In this document: in pieces, positions 57,138 through 64,000 of the stretch
Position numbering within the stretch: position 1 is the stretch's first letter
Layout: every line of letters begins with the position of its first letter
Assembly (NCBI GenBank): GCA_036501535.1
Contig: DASYAE010000205.1
Coordinates: 1-64,000, forward strand
Origin: DASYAE01 sp036501535
Lineage (GTDB): Bacteria > Actinomycetota > Actinomycetes > Streptomycetales > Catenulisporaceae
Reading direction: 5' to 3'
Length of the DNA: 64,000 bases
The notes under the pieces: generated by a model
Told to the model about the DNA's origin: nothing
What the model saw: only the letters and a program-made list of their open reading frames with translations
Database searches by the model: none
Made by a program: the position numbers and the translations under genes

Positions 57138-58988
57138 ATGGGATACGGATCCGACGGTTCGCCGAATCCGGATGGCTGGTCGCCGCAGCATCGGCCGGAT
57201 CGGCGCGGCGCGCGTCCCGGCGGCGAGCGCTTCTACGGCGCCGGGAACCCGCCCGAGGGCGGCGAGGCCCCGGCCTATTACCCCCGGCCCCGCCCGGCCT
57301 CCGACCCCCGCACCGTCCGGGCGGCCGCTCCCACGCCCACCGCAGTGGACTATGCAGAGCCCGGCGAATACCCCGACTACGGCGGCCGCCGGCCCCCACG
57401 GCAGAGCCCCGGCCGGACCGCGGAGTACGACCAGCCCCGTCAGGACTTCGACGACCGCGGCCGCGACGAGCGCGGATACGGCAGACGCGGCTACGACGAG
57501 CGCGGATACGGCGGCGACCGTGGGTATGGCGAGCGCGGATACGGCGAGCGCGGCCGCGGCGCACGCGGCTACGACGAATTCGACGAGGGCCGGGACCGGC
57601 GCGGCGCCCCGGACGACCGGGACGAGCCGGACGAGAACGGCCGCATGGGGCGGCGGGGCCGGCACGGCAAGCGCGGACGGGACGACGGCGACGTCCTGGT
57701 CGGCGCCGAGGGCGTGGACGGCGACCCGGACCACAAGCCGTCCTGGCGCGCGCGCCGCCGGATCAAGAAGGCGAACCGCCCGCCGCACGTCATCAAGCGG
57801 CGCAAGTACATCCGCCGCAGCCTGGCCGGGGTCTTCCTGATCCTGCTCGGCTATGTCAGCTTCACGATGTACCCGTACGTCACCGGGCCCGGCACCGACC
57901 CGCTCAGCGCCAGGGTCGCCGAGTGGGCCCGCGACCACGGCCTCGGCACGGTGGTCACCTGGCTGGAGAACGAGACCTACAAGGCCCCGCCGACCGGCGG
58001 CCACCTGAGCGCCGCCCAGCTCGCCCAGCTGCAGAAGAAGGGCAAGCCGAAGCCGAAGGTCTCGGCCTCGCCGACCGCCCCGCCGGACATCCCGGCCAAC
58101 ATCGTCCCGCTGGCCGCCGGCACGGTGGCCGGCGAGGGCGTCTGGCAGGCCGTCGACTACGACTCCTCCGGCAACCCGACCATAGAGACCACGGCGATGC
58201 GCCCGGACGCCGAGCACACCTCGGACCTGGCCTACGTGGTCTGGATGCGGCAGAACGCGCTGACCTTCACGCTGCACCCCGGCTACCAGCAGCCCGGCGG
58301 CAGCTGGCAGACCCCGGACGACATCCCGGACGGCACCCGCACCGGCCTGATGGCCACCTGGAACGGCGGCTTCAAGGTCACTCCGGACGATGCGCTCGGC
58401 GGTTTCTACGCCGAGGGCCGGGAGGCGGTCCCGCTGGTGGACGGCAAGGCGGCCGAGGTCTTCTACCAGGACGGCTCGATCAAGATCGGCCAGTGGGGCC
58501 GGGACGAGACGATGACCCCGGACGTGATCGGCGTGCGGCAGAACCTGAGCCTGCTGGTGGACGGCGGCGTGGTGCAGGTGGACGCCTCCAGCGGCTCGAG
58601 CGCCATGTGGGGCTACACCATCAACAACGCCTATTTCATCGCCCGCTCCGGCGTCGGGATGATGCCGAACGGCGACATCGTCTACGTCAGCGGCGCCGAG
58701 CTGTCCGTGCAGACGCTCGCCGAGCTGCTGAAGCAGGCCGGCTGCGTGTACGGGATGGAGCTGGACATCAACCCGGACTGGGTCTCGTTCATGACCTACG
58801 ACCCGGCCGGCAACCCCGCCGAGCCGACTCCGTCCAAACTGTGGGACTTCGTCCAGCCGGCCGACCGGTATTATCAGCCTTCCGACCGGGATTTCGTCGC
58901 GGTTTACCAGCGCACGACGCCGAGCACCCCGTCCCCGCACACCTCGACGTCGGCAACGCCGCACAGCACGAGCACGAAATCGGGCTGA
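57138..58988 (+). CDS. Phosphodiester glycosidase family protein with disordered N terminus
   Basis: A 616-residue surface-related protein. Residues 1-205 are disordered and charged, with short repeats such as RGYDERGYGG and RGYGERGYGERGRGARGYD. A basic segment (RRRIKKANRPPHVIKRRKYIRR) precedes one hydrophobic span (near 232-251). The outer part holds the phosphodiester glycosidase (NAGPA-like) domain: TWNGGFKVTPDDALGGFY, DDGSIKIGQWGRD-type strands, NNAYFIARSGVG and GCVYGMELDINPDWVSFM. The family removes sugars from phosphodiesters; the substrate here is unknown. It is followed by moaA after 61 bp. Confidence 0.85.
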   Translation: MGYGSDGSPNPDGWSPQHRPDRRGARPGGERFYGAGNPPEGGEAPAYYPRPRPASDPRTVRAAAPTPTAVDYAEPGEYPDYGGRRPPRQSPGRTAEYDQPRQDFDDRGRDERGYGRRGYDERGYGGDRGYGERGYGERGRGARGYDEFDEGRDRRGAPDDRDEPDENGRMGRRGRHGKRGRDDGDVLVGAEGVDGDPDHKPSWRARRRIKKANRPPHVIKRRKYIRRSLAGVFLILLGYVSFTMYPYVTGPGTDPLSARVAEWARDHGLGTVVTWLENETYKAPPTGGHLSAAQLAQLQKKGKPKPKVSASPTAPPDIPANIVPLAAGTVAGEGVWQAVDYDSSGNPTIETTAMRPDAEHTSDLAYVVWMRQNALTFTLHPGYQQPGGSWQTPDDIPDGTRTGLMATWNGGFKVTPDDALGGFYAEGREAVPLVDGKAAEVFYQDGSIKIGQWGRDETMTPDVIGVRQNLSLLVDGGVVQVDASSGSSAMWGYTINNAYFIARSGVGMMPNGDIVYVSGAELSVQTLAELLKQAGCVYGMELDINPDWVSFMTYDPAGNPAEPTPSKLWDFVQPADRYYQPSDRDFVAVYQRTTPSTPSPHTSTSATPHSTSTKSG

Positions 58989-59049
58989 CCCCGGCCGGTC
59001 CGGCGCCGGACGCGGCGCCGGGGCGATCGACCGAGGGGCAGGTTCGCTG

Positions 59050-60099
59050 ATGCAGGCAGCGCCAACACAGGCAGCGCCGATGCAGGCAGTGGCACCGCTG
59101 GCGGACCGGTTCGGCCGGGTGGCCACCGATCTGCGGCTCTCGGTGACCGACAAATGCGACCTGCGCTGTACTTATTGCATGCCGGCCGAGGGGCTGCCCT
59201 GGCTGCCGCGGGCCGAGCTGCTCACCGACGACGAGATCACCCGGCTGGTCCAGATCGGCGTAACCCGTCTCGGTATCCGCGAGGTGCGGCTGACGGGCGG
59301 CGAGCCGCTGATCCGGCCGGGGCTGCCGGCGCTGGTCGCCCGGCTCGCCGCGCTGGAGCCGCGGCCCCGGCTGTCGCTGACCACGAACGCGGTGGCGCTG
59401 GAGCGGCTGGCCGCGCCGCTGGCCCGGGCCGGCCTGGACCGGGTCAACGTCTCGCTGGACACGCTCGACCCGGAGGTCTTCAGAACCCTGACCCGGCGGG
59501 ACCGGCACGCCCGGGTGCTGGCCGGGATCGACGCCGCCGCCCGGGCCGGGCTGGCCCCGGTGAAGATCAACACGGTGCTGATGCGCGGGGTGAACGACCG
59601 CGAGGCCCCGGCGCTGCTGCGCTGGTGCCTCGGCCGGGGCTGCGAGCTGCGCTTCATCGAGCAGATGCCGCTGGACGCGCAGCACGGCTGGGACCGCCGC
59701 GAGATGGTCACCGCGGCCGAGATCCTGGACCGGCTGGCCGCCGGGTTCGACCTCGAACCCGAGGGCGCGGCGGTGCGCGGCGCGGCCCCGGCGGAGACCT
59801 GGCGGGTGCGGGAGCGCGGCGGGGCCGCCGTGCTGGGCCGGGTCGGCGTGATCGCGTCGGTGACCCGTCCGTTCTGCGCGGACTGCGACCGCACCCGGAT
59901 CACCGCGGACGGCCAGGTGCGCACCTGCCTGTTCGCCACACAGGAGTCTGATCTGCGCTCCCTGCTGCGCGGCGGCGCGGACGACGCGCAGATCGCCGAG
60001 GCGTGGCGGATCGCCATGCTGGGCAAGAAGGCGGCGGCCGGCATCGGCGAGCCCGGATTCGTCCAGCCGCCGCGGCCGATGTCGGCCATCGGGGGCTGA
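59050..60099 (+). CDS. moaA: GTP 3',8-cyclase (molybdenum cofactor biosynthesis protein A)
   Basis: A 349-residue radical-SAM enzyme for the first step of molybdopterin synthesis. N-terminal Fe-S cysteines are C36, C40 and C43 (KCDLRCTYC); the C-terminal cluster is in RPFCADCDRTRIT and QVRTC; the end MSAIGG keeps the conserved double glycine. Residues 1-15 carry a short duplicated AAPTQAAPMQA. ATG at 59050 is used; ATG at 59080 is possible. Partner genes moaC and moaE are not adjacent. Confidence 0.93.
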   Translation: MQAAPTQAAPMQAVAPLADRFGRVATDLRLSVTDKCDLRCTYCMPAEGLPWLPRAELLTDDEITRLVQIGVTRLGIREVRLTGGEPLIRPGLPALVARLAALEPRPRLSLTTNAVALERLAAPLARAGLDRVNVSLDTLDPEVFRTLTRRDRHARVLAGIDAAARAGLAPVKINTVLMRGVNDREAPALLRWCLGRGCELRFIEQMPLDAQHGWDRREMVTAAEILDRLAAGFDLEPEGAAVRGAAPAETWRVRERGGAAVLGRVGVIASVTRPFCADCDRTRITADGQVRTCLFATQESDLRSLLRGGADDAQIAEAWRIAMLGKKAAAGIGEPGFVQPPRPMSAIGG

Positions 60100-60124
60100 C
60101 GGGCTCTCGGGTCTGTGCGCGCGG

Positions 60125-60622
60125 CTAGTCGCCGGCGAGGTCGGCGCCGTCCCGGTCGTCCTCGTCCAGGGCCCCGTCGTCCGAAACTTCGTCGTCCGGA
60201 GCTTCGTCGTCGGCTGCTTCGTCGTTCTCCCAGGCCTCGCCGGCGATCGTGCCGTCGCCCTGCGGAAGGCCCTCGCGCCCCTCGTTCAGCTGGCGCCCCT
60301 GCGGCGCGCCGATCAGCATGTTCGTCGGGTCGTCGCTGCGCCGGCTCGGGCCGTTGGCGCGCACCACGGCGAAGAACGGGATCACCGCGCCCAGCGCCAT
60401 CAGCAGGATCTTGACCGGCCAGCCGATCCCCGGCACCAGGACGACCACGATGATCACCACGATGCGGAACAGCATCGTGAGGAGGTACTGCTTCTGCCGC
60501 CGGGCGAGGTCGTCGCTGTGGCTGGTCTCGGCCGTCGTGATGCCGTAGACCCGGCCGGCGGCGCCGTGGTACTGCGCCCGCGGCTCGGGACCGTCGTCCC
60601 GGTCCTGCGCGGCGAACTGCAC
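60125..60622 (-). CDS. DUF3099 membrane protein
   Basis: A 165-residue protein of the actinobacterial DUF3099 type. The conserved segment YGITTAETSHSDDLARRQKQ is followed by two hydrophobic spans (near 48-65 and 70-85), then a polar loop with DDPTNMLIGAPQGR. The C-terminal 30 residues are strongly acidic. GTG at 60622 is used. Function unknown. It faces moaA and is divergent from fabG, an arrangement also seen in Streptomyces. Confidence 0.82.
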   Translation of the reverse strand: MQFAAQDRDDGPEPRAQYHGAAGRVYGITTAETSHSDDLARRQKQYLLTMLFRIVVIIVVVLVPGIGWPVKILLMALGAVIPFFAVVRANGPSRRSDDPTNMLIGAPQGRQLNEGREGLPQGDGTIAGEAWENDEAADDEAPDDEVSDDGALDEDDRDGADLAGD

Positions 60623-60823
60623 GGGTTCAGACTACGGCCGCGCTCACGGCCGGTGAAGGGCGGGGTGCGGCGGATGGTCGCCCGTTGCCGAATCCGACGA
60701 GCGGCGACGGATCATTTTGTCGGCGGCGCACCGTGCTTCGTCCGGGGTTTGCCGATAGAAATGCGGTTGCCGATAACCTTCGACTCGGCGGAATCGACAG
60801 CGCGACGGAGAAGGGCGCACGGC

Positions 60824-61564
60824 GTGGCGGAGAACAGCACGGCCAGATCGGTCCTGGTGACCGGAGGGAACCGCGGCATCGGCCTGGCCATCGCGCGGGC
60901 CTTCGCCGAGCAGGGCGACAAGGTCGCGGTCACCTACCGCTCCGGCGAGCCGCCGGTGCTGCCGGTGAAGGGCGACGGCGCGTTCCTCGCGGTGCGCTGC
61001 GACGTGACCGACACCGCCGCGGTCGACAAGGCCTTCGACGAGGTCCAGGCCGCGCACGGACCGGTCGAGATCCTGGTGGCCAACGCCGGCATCACCCGCG
61101 ACACGCTGCTCCTGCGGATGTCCGACGAGGACTTCGAGGCGGTCGTCGACACCAACCTCAAGGGCTCCTTCCGGGTCGCCAAGCGGGCCGCGAAGGGGAT
61201 GCTGCGCCTGCGCCGCGGCCGGATCGTCTTCATCTCCTCGGTGGTGGGCCTGTACGGCTCGGCCGGCCAGGCCAACTACGCCGCCTCGAAGGCCGGCCTG
61301 GTCGGCATGGCCCGCTCGCTGGCCCGCGAGCTCGGCTCGCGCGCGATCACCGCCAACGTGGTCGCCCCCGGCTTCGTGGAGACCGAGATGACCGGCGCGC
61401 TGACCGAGGAGCGCCGGGCCGAGATCGCCACGCTGATCCCGCTGGGCCGCTACGCGACCACCGACGAGGTGGCCGGCGTGGTCAGGTTCCTGGCCTCGCC
61501 CGAGGCCGCTTACATCAACGGCGCCGTCATCCCGGTCGACGGCGGACTCGGAATGGGGCACTGA
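60824..61564 (+). CDS. fabG: 3-oxoacyl-ACP reductase
   Basis: A 246-residue SDR that reduces the keto group during fatty-acid elongation. It has VTGGNRGIGLAIARAFAEQG, NAGITRDTLLLRMSDEDF, Ser and Tyr/Lys in IVFISSVVGLYGS and ANYAASKAGL, and NVVAPGFVETEMT. GTG at 60824 has GGAGAAGGG about eight bases upstream; the long open frame before it is not coding. The fabI gene follows after 7 bp, so the two are co-transcribed as in Streptomyces and mycobacteria (mabA-inhA). Confidence 0.93.
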   Translation: MAENSTARSVLVTGGNRGIGLAIARAFAEQGDKVAVTYRSGEPPVLPVKGDGAFLAVRCDVTDTAAVDKAFDEVQAAHGPVEILVANAGITRDTLLLRMSDEDFEAVVDTNLKGSFRVAKRAAKGMLRLRRGRIVFISSVVGLYGSAGQANYAASKAGLVGMARSLARELGSRAITANVVAPGFVETEMTGALTEERRAEIATLIPLGRYATTDEVAGVVRFLASPEAAYINGAVIPVDGGLGMGH

Positions 61565-61571
61565 AGCAGTC

Positions 61572-62339
61572 ATGGGCATCCTGGACGGCAAGCGGGTCCT
61601 GGTCACCGGCGTCCTCACCGACGCGTCGATCGCCTTCAGCGTCGCGCGGCTGGCGATGGAGCAGGGCGCGAAGGTGGTGCTCACCGGGTACGGCCGGCTC
61701 TCCCTGGTCAAGCGGATCGCGCAGCGGCTGCCGGAGCCGCCGCCGGTCATCGAGCTCGACGTCACCAACGCCGAGCACCTCGAGACGCTGCCGGACCGGA
61801 TCCGCGAGCACGTCGACGGGCTCGACGGGATCGTGCACTCGATCGCGTTCGGCCCGCAGGACGCGCTCGGCGGCAACTTCCTGACCGCGCCGTGGGACTC
61901 GGTCGCCACGGCGGTCAACGTGTCGACGTACTCGTACAAGGCGCTGGCGGTCGCCTGCGCGCCGCTGTTCGGCCCGCAGGGCGGCTCGATCGTCGGCCTC
62001 GACTTCGACGCGCAGGTCACCTGGCCCGGCTACGACTGGATGGGAGTCGCCAAGGCGGCCCTGGAGGCGACCAGCCGCTACCTGGCCCGGGACCTCGGCC
62101 CGCGCGGCATCCGGTCCAACCTGATCTCGGCCGGCCCGATCAAGACCATGGCGGCCAGCTCGATCCCCACCTTCGAGTACTTCCACGGGGTCTGGGACGA
62201 GCGCGCCCCGATCGGCTGGGACCTGACCGACCCCGAGCCGGCCGCCCGCGGCGTGGTCGCGCTGCTGTCCGACTGGTTCCCGAAGACCACGGCCGAGATC
62301 GTGCACGTGGACGGCGGGGTGCACGCCATGGGGGCCTGA
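61572..62339 (+). CDS. fabI: Enoyl-ACP reductase (InhA/FabI)
   Basis: A 255-residue NADH-dependent reductase for the last step of each elongation cycle. N terminus MGILDGKRVLVTGVLTDASI, then SIAFGPQDALGGNFL, active-site pair in YDWMGVAKAALEA (Tyr-x6-Lys) and SAGPIKTMAASSIPTFEY. It is the InhA-like enzyme targeted by isoniazid and triclosan in relatives. It ends 41 bp before a strong terminator. Confidence 0.95.
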   Translation: MGILDGKRVLVTGVLTDASIAFSVARLAMEQGAKVVLTGYGRLSLVKRIAQRLPEPPPVIELDVTNAEHLETLPDRIREHVDGLDGIVHSIAFGPQDALGGNFLTAPWDSVATAVNVSTYSYKALAVACAPLFGPQGGSIVGLDFDAQVTWPGYDWMGVAKAALEATSRYLARDLGPRGIRSNLISAGPIKTMAASSIPTFEYFHGVWDERAPIGWDLTDPEPAARGVVALLSDWFPKTTAEIVHVDGGVHAMGA

Positions 62340-62380
62340 GCCGCCCGAATCGGACCCCTGATCTTCAGGGCACGAATAAA

Positions 62381-62418
62381 ACGCCGCGCGAGCACCCGGG
62401 AGAGGTGCCGCGCGGCGT
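62381..62418. terminator. Strong terminator after fabI
   Basis: ACGCCGCGCG (62381-62390) pairs with CGCGCGGCGT (62409-62418), and GCACC with GGTGC inside it, around a 7-base loop with one bulged A. TCTGTTTTCG follows on the plus strand and TTTTATTCG on the minus. Confidence 0.85.
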
Positions 62419-62489
62419 CTGTTTTCGTTACTGTGGATGCACAGTCAGTCAGACCTGACGGTGGGACGGACCCGGGGGAGGGTCGGACG

Positions 62490-63107
62490 GTGGTTGCGGT
62501 CAGCGCGGGCGGCACGGGCGGCGCGTCGTCGATGTACTCGGTCCAGATCGAGTCGCTGCAGACCTATCAGCGGCAGCTGACGACGATCCTGAACGACCTG
62601 CAGAACGGCCAGCAGAGCAGGCTGGACCATGCCGGGACCGGGAAGTCGGTGTTCGGGAGCTTCCCCGAGGCGGTGTCGTTCTCGACCGCCTTCGAGACCG
62701 TGCGCCAGGAGCTGATCAACTCCTTCGGCGAGATCACCGGGCTGGTCGAGGCCATGATCAAGGCGCTGGGCTCGAGCGCGAGCAACTACCAGGCGGCGGA
62801 GGAGCAGATCGCGCAGCAGTTCAATGCGATCAGCAGCCAGTACGGGTATCCGGTGGGGAGCGGTTCGGGCTCCGGCGGTTCCGGCTCGGGCTCCGGGAGC
62901 GGCACGACCTCGAGTACGGGCTCTGGCACCGGCACGAGTAAGAGCACGCCGACCTCGACCGGGCCGACGTACGCCCTCTCCGGCAGCACCCCTGCGGCGA
63001 GCGGCACCGGCACCGGCACCGGGACCACAGGGCAGAGCGGCAGCGGCGACACGACGGACGGCACCGGCAGCACCGACGGCAACGCGTCGGCGGGGGCGCT
63101 CGGCTAG
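62490..63107 (+). CDS. WXG100-like (ESX-type) small secreted protein with Gly/Ser-rich tail
   Basis: A 205-residue protein. About residues 15-115 are helical and shaped like an ESX (WXG100) helical hairpin, YSVQIESLQTYQRQLTTILN to ASNYQAAEEQIAQQFN, with FGSFPEA at the turn in place of WXG. The C-terminal 85 residues are Gly/Ser/Thr-rich and low in complexity (GSGSGSGGSGSGSGSGTT). GTG at 62490 has GGGGGAGGG eight bases before it; GTG at 62433 is in frame. The next gene encodes a second WXG-type protein; exported together by a type VII system is the usual expectation. Confidence 0.72.
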   Translation: MVAVSAGGTGGASSMYSVQIESLQTYQRQLTTILNDLQNGQQSRLDHAGTGKSVFGSFPEAVSFSTAFETVRQELINSFGEITGLVEAMIKALGSSASNYQAAEEQIAQQFNAISSQYGYPVGSGSGSGGSGSGSGSGTTSSTGSGTGTSKSTPTSTGPTYALSGSTPAASGTGTGTGTTGQSGSGDTTDGTGSTDGNASAGALG

Positions 63108-63152
63108 GCCGCGGCCCGGCCGGCCGGGCCCGGACCACCACAGGGAGGAAGC

Positions 63153-64000
63153 GTGAGTGCGAGCCACGGCGACTACAAGTCGATGAGCCACCAGCAGCTC
63201 TACGACTACGCCAGCAGCGGCAGCCTGAGCGCGATCGACAGCAGTCAGGGCACGATCAAGACCTACGCCACCGACCTCGACCAGGCGACCACGGACCTGA
63301 GCAAGACGCTCTCCGCGATCCAGCAGGACTGGACCGGCGCGGCCTCGGACAGCTACTTCGAGCAGGCGCAGGCCGTGGTCACGAACATGCAGGGCCAGGT
63401 CTCCGACGCACAGAACACGGCGAAGGCGCTCGGCACCGCCTACAACGCGCTGGCCGCCGCCCGGCACGACATGCCGCACCCGCCGAGCGAGGCCGAGAAG
63501 CTGCTCGCGAGCGTCAACAACGCGCCGGCCGGGCTCAACATTCTGGCCGGCGTGATGACCGACGGCACGTCGGCCATCGCCTCGAAGCAGGCGCAGGCCG
63601 CGATCAACAACAGCCGCCAGAAGGCGATCAGCACGATGGAGGCGCTGGCGGCGGGCTACGAGCAGGCGCAGAGCGAGCTGCCGGACGTAGGCGAGGGGAT
63701 CGACAAGAAGAAAGACGATAGTTCGCAGAGCCAAACGCAGACCGGGACCCAGGTCCCGCTCAACGGTGGTGCCGGAGCCGTCGTGCCGATCTTCTACCCG
63801 AGCCCGGCCAGCGGTTTGACGACCGGCGCGTCAGGCGCGGGCAGCGGCAGCGGCTCGGCGAAGAACCCTGGTGCCGGCTCCGGCAGTCCTCAGCCGGGGA
63901 CCTCGCTGCAGGGAGCGGGCGCCACGGCCGGGGCGGGAAGCGGTCCGATCGGCGCGACGACGCCGACGACCGGATTGGCCGCCGCCACGGGCGGGGCAGG
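63153..64000 (+). CDS. WXG100-like protein with Gly/Ser-rich tail, 3' end outside the window
   Basis: At least 282 residues; the frame is open to the last base. Two helical segments flank QDWTGAASDSYFEQA, which carries the W-x-G motif near residue 67. The helical part runs from about 15 to 190, longer than a single WXG100 domain, then KKKDDSSQSQTQ and a Pro/Gly/Ser-rich tail beginning near 205. GTG at 63153 follows AGGGAGGAAG at once. With the previous gene it forms an ESX-type pair; a toxin or larger domain may follow beyond the window. Confidence 0.75.
   Translation, partial: MSASHGDYKSMSHQQLYDYASSGSLSAIDSSQGTIKTYATDLDQATTDLSKTLSAIQQDWTGAASDSYFEQAQAVVTNMQGQVSDAQNTAKALGTAYNALAAARHDMPHPPSEAEKLLASVNNAPAGLNILAGVMTDGTSAIASKQAQAAINNSRQKAISTMEALAAGYEQAQSELPDVGEGIDKKKDDSSQSQTQTGTQVPLNGGAGAVVPIFYPSPASGLTTGASGAGSGSGSAKNPGAGSGSPQPGTSLQGAGATAGAGSGPIGATTPTTGLAAATGGA

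Overview
The window is a chromosomal segment of a high-GC actinobacterium of the Streptomyces/Catenulispora kind. The pointers are GTG and TTG starts with purine-rich ribosome sites, a strong G/C preference at third codon positions, and actinobacterial hallmark genes: RbpA, HelY with TatA/TatC, the gcvH-garA-ftsR-nuclease-MerR block, GHKL anti-sigma-type ATPases, a SpoIIE phosphatase and F420-type split-barrel enzymes. I see no transposase, integrase, CRISPR array, tRNA or rRNA. The species cannot be fixed from this sequence.

Layout. 1-3.3 kb: the end of a sugar ABC permease, a HAD phosphatase and a beta-CASP-like metallohydrolase in one tight run. 3.3-7.5 kb: tatA, tatC and the Ski2-like helicase helY. 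7.6-12 kb (minus): an orphan AAA ATPase, a small membrane protein behind a (CACCG)7 repeat, then marR, an MFS exporter and an isochorismatase fold protein. 12.3-18 kb: anti-sigma-type ATPase, Hsp90, Lrp regulator, sirtuin, amidohydrolase. 18.1-21.5 kb: lnt and ppm overlapping by 4 bp, facing rbpA. 21.9-29.2 kb: an unknown membrane protein, a 1003-residue SpoIIE phosphatase, a second MarR and an aldose epimerase. 29.6-37.5 kb: pgsA-like gene, GDP-mannose pyrophosphorylase fusion, gcvH, garA-like FHA gene, ftsR-like MerR, bifunctional nuclease, second MerR, SanA-like gene. 37.5-46 kb: methyltransferase, plsC, MocR regulator with two split-barrel flavoproteins, fabH with a LacI regulator and operator, GH15 glycosidase. 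46-55 kb: HAD protein, rhomboid-like protein, MFS, proline catabolism (putB-pruA), trxA, acyl-CoA dehydrogenase, SDR. 55-64 kb: PrsW-like protease, exopolysaccharide-type phosphodiester glycosidase, moaA, DUF3099 protein, fabG-fabI, and two WXG100-like ESX-type proteins, the second cut by the window edge.

Working together. Several genes serve the envelope: Tat export, Lnt plus Ppm for lipoprotein acylation and protein mannosylation, GDP-mannose supply, phospholipid synthesis (pgsA, plsC), fatty-acid elongation (fabH, fabG, fabI). Both rbpA and trxA carry GGGAAY-N18-GTT promoters, the pattern of the SigR thiol-stress regulon. I found only two TTA leucine codons in coding sequence, in the GH15 gene and the rhomboid-like gene; these may depend on the bldA tRNA.

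I did not find one clearly new multi-gene system. The strongest unusual items are the RbpA with a lysine/alanine/proline-rich tail, a duplicated translation start in an SDR gene, a cluster of perfect hairpins at 46.0-46.25 kb, the orphan AAA ATPase with its repeat-fronted membrane neighbour, and the WXG pair at the right edge.
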